A stretch of 64,000 nucleotides of DNA, taken from assembly GCA_029379385.1 (NCBI GenBank), contig CM055618.1, positions 17,957,071 to 18,021,070 on the forward strand, written 5' to 3'. Position numbers and translations under genes: made by a program. A model generated the notes under the pieces. It was not told the DNA's origin. It searched no databases and worked only from the letters and a program-made list of their open reading frames with translations. Shown here piece after piece: positions 59,701 to 64,000 of this stretch; position 1 is the first letter of the stretch, and every line of letters starts with the position of its first letter. This DNA is from Quillaja saponaria. Taxonomy: Eukaryota > Streptophyta > Magnoliopsida > Fabales > Quillajaceae.

Positions 59701-61211
59701 AAGCTTAAAACAAACACTGATCAACATGGAAACCTAGGGTATGAAAAACAACAGCATACTCAGAAGATGAAAGCTAGAGTTTAAAGAAACAAGAATTAAA
59801 CATGCTAACATTATTCAAGTTTGCCTCCATCTCCAAGTATTGAAGTCCCTTCTGTACAAATGTAATAAGAGCACCTGGGGGAACCAAATTTCCATCAATG
59901 GGGCATTTGTTAATACCAGCCTCATATCCAAAAGCAAATGCCGAATGTGTAAAACCTGCAGATTTTGACAGGGAATTAGTTAACCTATAACTAACAATCT
60001 GGAAGAACAACAAACTATGGGAAAGTCAATGCTAAATTGGAAGGGATTTACATCTTTATCACAAACTACACCGTTCCAAAAATCTTCTAGCAATAAACAG
60101 TGATTACCAACATGTTTATGGAAAGTCATATTTTAATCAAATGCCAATGTCGTTTTGAGGATTTAATTCAAGGTAAACCGGTTATTCGGTGACCCAAATT
60201 TTACCCAGATTCCCTATGTATTTTTTATTTTTTATTTTTTTGAAAGTCATGTTATATGGTGTGTATTTGTAATATGATTTTGCAACTAAATTCCCAACTT
60301 AGGAATAGTTTTCACAAACATAAGATGTATCAACGAAGTAAAATTTTAAAAGGAAAAAGGAAATAATTAAGCTCTTCATATACATCTTCCAGACAGGCTA
60401 AAATACATGTCAGCTTAAAATCCAAGTATATAATTATTGTCTTATGTTATGCCCAATACAATGCCATTGTTACGCATCTGGGAATCGTATAAAATCCTAT
60501 CCACTACTGTGAATATAATTTGGTTGACTTGACCACTAGATTCATAGTTTGAAAAAATTCATCCATATTCCTAAGTCCATTAGAACATATATAACACACT
60601 CATAACAGGAGAAACAAGAGAAATCCCAAAGATTAAGGTTTTCACATAACAGGAGCCTCAGTCATTAAAACTCGTGTTACATACTAAGTAAGGCTATAGC
60701 AGGCCAACCCAAAACTACAATCTGCCACTTCATCAATTCGAAGAGACTAAAATAAAACCACCACTACCACTACAAGAAAATTTGTAAATCTTAATACATA
60801 ATTCGTAAATAACCAGAGATTCCAGAAATTCGAGCTCTCCGCTCAAAAATACCACTACCAATAACAGATCTACCAGCTCTGACAATATTCTATCCTCGAG
60901 AAGTAATGGAAAACCTAATTTGGAAAACTATCCTTCTTAAAACACCATTACCATTATCAGTTTTTCTTCCATAGACAAACCCTTATCTGGTAACAAGTGC
61001 TCAAACTAGCTCGCAAATCATCAATAATACATTCTAACTTAAAATTCCATCCAAACCCTAGACCGCCAATATCGTATGAATAATTAAAAGAAAAATATGA
61101 TGTGAGAAACTTTTTCTTAATCCGACCTAGAAAAACAGGGAAATAAAAACCTGATTCTTGAAGGTAACGAAACACGAGATAATTCAATTCAACGGATGTG
61201 ATAGAGGCCAT
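53771..61211 (-). CDS. HOS15: HOS15-type LisH/WD40 corepressor subunit (TBL1 orthologue)
   Basis: HOS15 works with histone deacetylase HDA9/HD2C and CUL4 in cold, flowering and immunity control. Fourteen exons: 61151..61211, 59810..59955, 59362..59695, 58940..59034, 58778..58824, 57773..57923, 56664..56727, 56191..56349, 55988..56109, 55116..55190, 54811..54864, 54639..54712, 54281..54355, 53771..53990. They sum to 558 residues plus stop with every phase consistent. LisH is at residues 1-35 ([20 protein letters not shown]); a Lys/Glu/Arg-rich segment lies at about 95-165, shorter than in Arabidopsis as I recall it. PEPMDI precedes eight WD40 repeats from about residue 200 ([55 protein letters not shown]). 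It ends CVLDFRM. Intact. Confidence 0.95.
56985..57400. other. Less AT-rich block in HOS15 intron 6
   Basis: A purine-rich, GC-richer block inside an otherwise AT-rich intron, with open frames on both strands (plus 56978-57205, minus 57194-57414). It has no recognised domain. It may be an inserted fragment or retroposon. Confidence 0.3.
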
Positions 61212-64000
61212 GTTCTCTGAGGCGCCGGCTTTAATGGCCTTGGACAAAGCTCAAGCAAACATCTGAAGCAGCTATAGAGCCCTAGCGAGACCGAAGGTAG
61301 AGACAGATCTTAGCTATCATATGAGGCCGCCGTGGAAGGAAGCGGAGGGTATTTAGATTTGCAGAGAGCAAAGAGGAGAAGAAGAAGGAGGAACTGCGAG
61401 AACCGCCGTTGGCTGAAATGAAATGCGAGAGGGAGCAGGTGATTTAGAAAATGCCAGTTACTTTGGCTCTAAGGAGAGACGAAATGTAACGGGGTTGGGT
61501 TGGTTGTTACTTCGGCTGGTTCGGATTTTTAGACCCGTGTGCTTAAGCGTTACGTTTTATAACTCGTTTCAAAGGATGGGCCGTGATAACTGATAACGTT
61601 AAGTCGGTGCCGTTAATTTTTTTTCAACAAAAAAAACGATAAATTTAAACTCGATAATTTTTTTTCCTGCAATTATCAATTTGGTGCACAATACTAAATA
61701 GAAACATTTGCGTATATCTATCTTTTCCCTAATCATATACATTAATTTCGGAAAATGCTAATAAATTTAACCAAAAAATTATAGTGAAACCTACAATTAG
61801 TATGTTTTTTTGTTCTCTCCTTAACAATATTTTTCATTCACTAATAACTGAAAGTGGAATAAATCTATTCTCAATAAAATTAAATAAAATAAAAAATGGA
61901 ACAAATTTTATATATGACAAAATCTAGAATATAATCTAGTATTTTTTTTGGCAAGTATATCTCTTATTTTCTCTTAAGAATTTTTTTATATATGAGATGC
62001 CGAAAAAAAAAAAAACCATTCGACAAACGCTATTATAAGTATTCATTAAAATTTGATCATTTCATTTCATTTTCTTCAAACCTTAACAACCTCAATTTTA
62101 ACTTATATGTGATGCATGTGTATATATTTTAAGAAAGCGAAAAGCTTTTAGGTTTTTAGCTGTAATTAAAATTTATTAACCCCTCTTTCGATGTCTTTTT
62201 TGAATATCATAAATAAAAGTTAAACATTACCTATTATAGTTAACTTTATCTTTTGTGTGTGTGCATATTTTTTTTTCTTTTAACTTTACTTTTTTTTTTT
62301 TAAATATCTAGTATGTATATCTCTTCTATTATGTCAAAAATAAATCATTTACGTCAAAATTTTGGAGAATTTAACCCTCCACATCCTCACTTAATGAAGA
62401 TTCAAACTTAGCTTTCAATTATACTCTCTTCTTACCTCTTTTTTTATTTTTGGAATCTATTATATTTTTCTTTTTTAAATAGCAATAATTTTATAATCCA
62501 AATTTATGTTTTTGAGCCTCAAAAATCTCAATCCTTGAGATCTCTTCTATTCTTGAAATGTACTTTACAATTTCCAGTAATATGGGCTGGGCTTGGTACA
62601 ACTTATATGAACAAACACCAACAAATTATTTCTAAATTCTTGTGGTTTGCTAGTAAGAAAAGGATTTCCTTAAAGCCCAAATGATTACGAGCCTAACCTA
62701 ACCAATGGGCTTAAACTCACATCTATCGGTATTAAGGTGAGGTCCAGTTGGGCTTCTCCATGATGCAAATAAGCCCGAGTTTATAGAAGTCCAGCTTCTT
62801 AACTATAAATTTAACTAAGAAAGTGCTAGTTTATTCAACTTGTAAAAGTGTTATAAGAATTCAGCAACAAGTGTTTAAGAATTATCTTAAAGATCTTGAA
62901 TTCAATTATGTTTCTATCATTTTAAATAAAAAAATTTATGAAAAGAGAAAAAATTACTCCAACCGTGTATTTCGTAAGTCCAAGATTCTCATTCCAATAA
63001 AAAAAGGACTAATTACATTGAAAATTAATTATTAACTGCAATTAATCACAACCGTATACTACCCTAGCATTCTATCAGATAACAAATCTTCCCGTCTTGA
63101 CCTCAACCCAATTTTCAGTTAGTCACGCCATGAAAAATATGAAATGGCCTTGCAAAACAAGAAAAAAGATATGAAAAGCTATGCCTATAAACCCATCATT
63201 TCCCCCACCTCTCTCAGCCATGTGACATATTTTTGACCATGAGCATTCATTACTTAAATGACCTTGACCCAAGATACTTGAGAAACAAACTTGTTTAAAT
63301 AGAATCTTTTCAAATTCATTAGTGAATTATATAATTTAATTTGGATTAAGTATGTGACACATTAAATATAAAAAATTAGAATTTATTCGAATCGAATATC
63401 TAACTCAGATAAAAACCATGGCACTCAGTTTGAAATGAAAGGTTTTGATTTTTTTATGAAAAACATTAAGGTTTCATGCTGGTTCTTTATGAGGCAAACA
63501 TAAACCATTTACAAAATTAACAATAGGAAATAGTTTTGTGATAATATTTATGTCTTTGAGTATTTATTAGACTAATCATTTGATAAAAGTCTTCAGATAG
63601 GGTTCAACGTGAAGAACAAGAATCTTAATTAATTCTTAACTATTTAATTCACAGTTTAATTAGTTATAATAATTTAATCCAGACGGCTAAATTAAATAGT
63701 CATTATGTGACAATCATTTCAACAGAATAGGAGCAACTACTGTGCCCTACTTATTTTCTGTAAGATCCTAAAAATATATTGTCGGCAACAAATAGAATCC
63801 GTGATTAATTTGCATGAAGTGTTAAACATGCATACCATGTTTATATGGGACGTGTAACATAAATAATCAATATATACTAGTTGATTTCTTATCTTAGATT
63901 AAAATAATTTTAATTAAAATGACTTATTTGTTTTATCCGATTAAAAAAATAATTTCTATATATGAAGAAATAATCTCATCTTCACTAATGATTGAGAGTT
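61212..64000. other. HOS15 promoter and unassigned right end
   Basis: 61212-61500 is the HOS15 leader and core promoter, with GAGA-type purine runs. 61600-62560 is AT-rich. 62580-62800 has five TGGGCT/AGCCCA site-II-like motifs within about 200 bp, suggesting a promoter, but no gene follows in the window. The frame at 62823-63035 lacks features. 63000-64000 shows nothing recognisable. Confidence 0.4.

Noticed and set aside
59384..59708. Plus-strand Ser/Leu/Phe-rich frames
   Set aside because: Antisense of the Lys/Glu/Arg-rich exon 3 of HOS15.
62823..63035. 70-codon gene near the right end
   Set aside because: Lys/Ile/Asn-rich frame expected by chance in AT-rich DNA; no conserved features.

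Overview
The window is nuclear DNA of a flowering plant, almost certainly a eudicot. Genes carry many GT-AG introns in AT-rich non-coding DNA, and the families are plant ones: R2R3-MYB, the CrRLK1L receptor kinase family, CYP81, UGT84, HOS15, EB1c and SGP-type secreted peptides. Species cannot be named from sequence alone. Exon coordinates were worked out by hand from splice signals, reading phase and family knowledge; no database search was run.

Layout. 1-7 kb holds a dense minus-strand housekeeping block: an ARF GTPase cut by the left edge, a small unrecognised protein, the microtubule plus-end protein EB1c and a two-exon FAD-dependent oxidoreductase. 7-18 kb is AT-rich and gene-poor. It contains an unusual cluster of ACGT-core motifs (10.9-11.4 kb) and a complete but decayed Ty1/copia retrotransposon (12165-16922) with matching LTRs and a 5-bp target duplication. 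18.2-19.2 kb is an intronless MYB44-type factor. 20.4-26.3 kb is an 11-exon MRG chromatin-reader gene with a 14-nt microexon and three apparent single-base insertions. 27-35 kb holds two secreted peptide precursors of the SGP (PIP/PIPL) class, one with three near-identical peptide repeats and one with a single copy, on either side of a UGT84B-like glucosyltransferase. 36-40 kb has a CrRLK1L receptor kinase and a small MEE59-like gene, divergently transcribed.

40.5-51.3 kb is a decaying CYP81 cytochrome P450 cluster of three minus-strand copies at different stages of damage. The copies are separated by transposon-derived DNA: three foldback MITE copies, two of them forming a ~1-kb palindrome, and a 542-bp Mutator-like foldback element with a degenerate telomere-like CCCTAA tract in its loop. 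A second Mutator-like element (51858-52932) follows. Both Mutator-like elements have 9-bp target duplications. 53.8-61.2 kb is a complete 14-exon HOS15 gene (LisH plus WD40 corepressor subunit). The last 2.8 kb has no recognisable gene.

Functional links are loose, as usual for plant chromosomes. HOS15 and MRG are both chromatin factors. The SGP peptides, CrRLK1L kinase, UGT84B and CYP81 genes fit defence, hormone or specialised metabolism, but nothing in the sequence shows them to be one pathway. The observations most worth follow-up are the triple-repeat peptide precursor with a second precursor 7 kb away, the telomere-tract foldback element, and the single-base homopolymer indels that break otherwise well-preserved genes.
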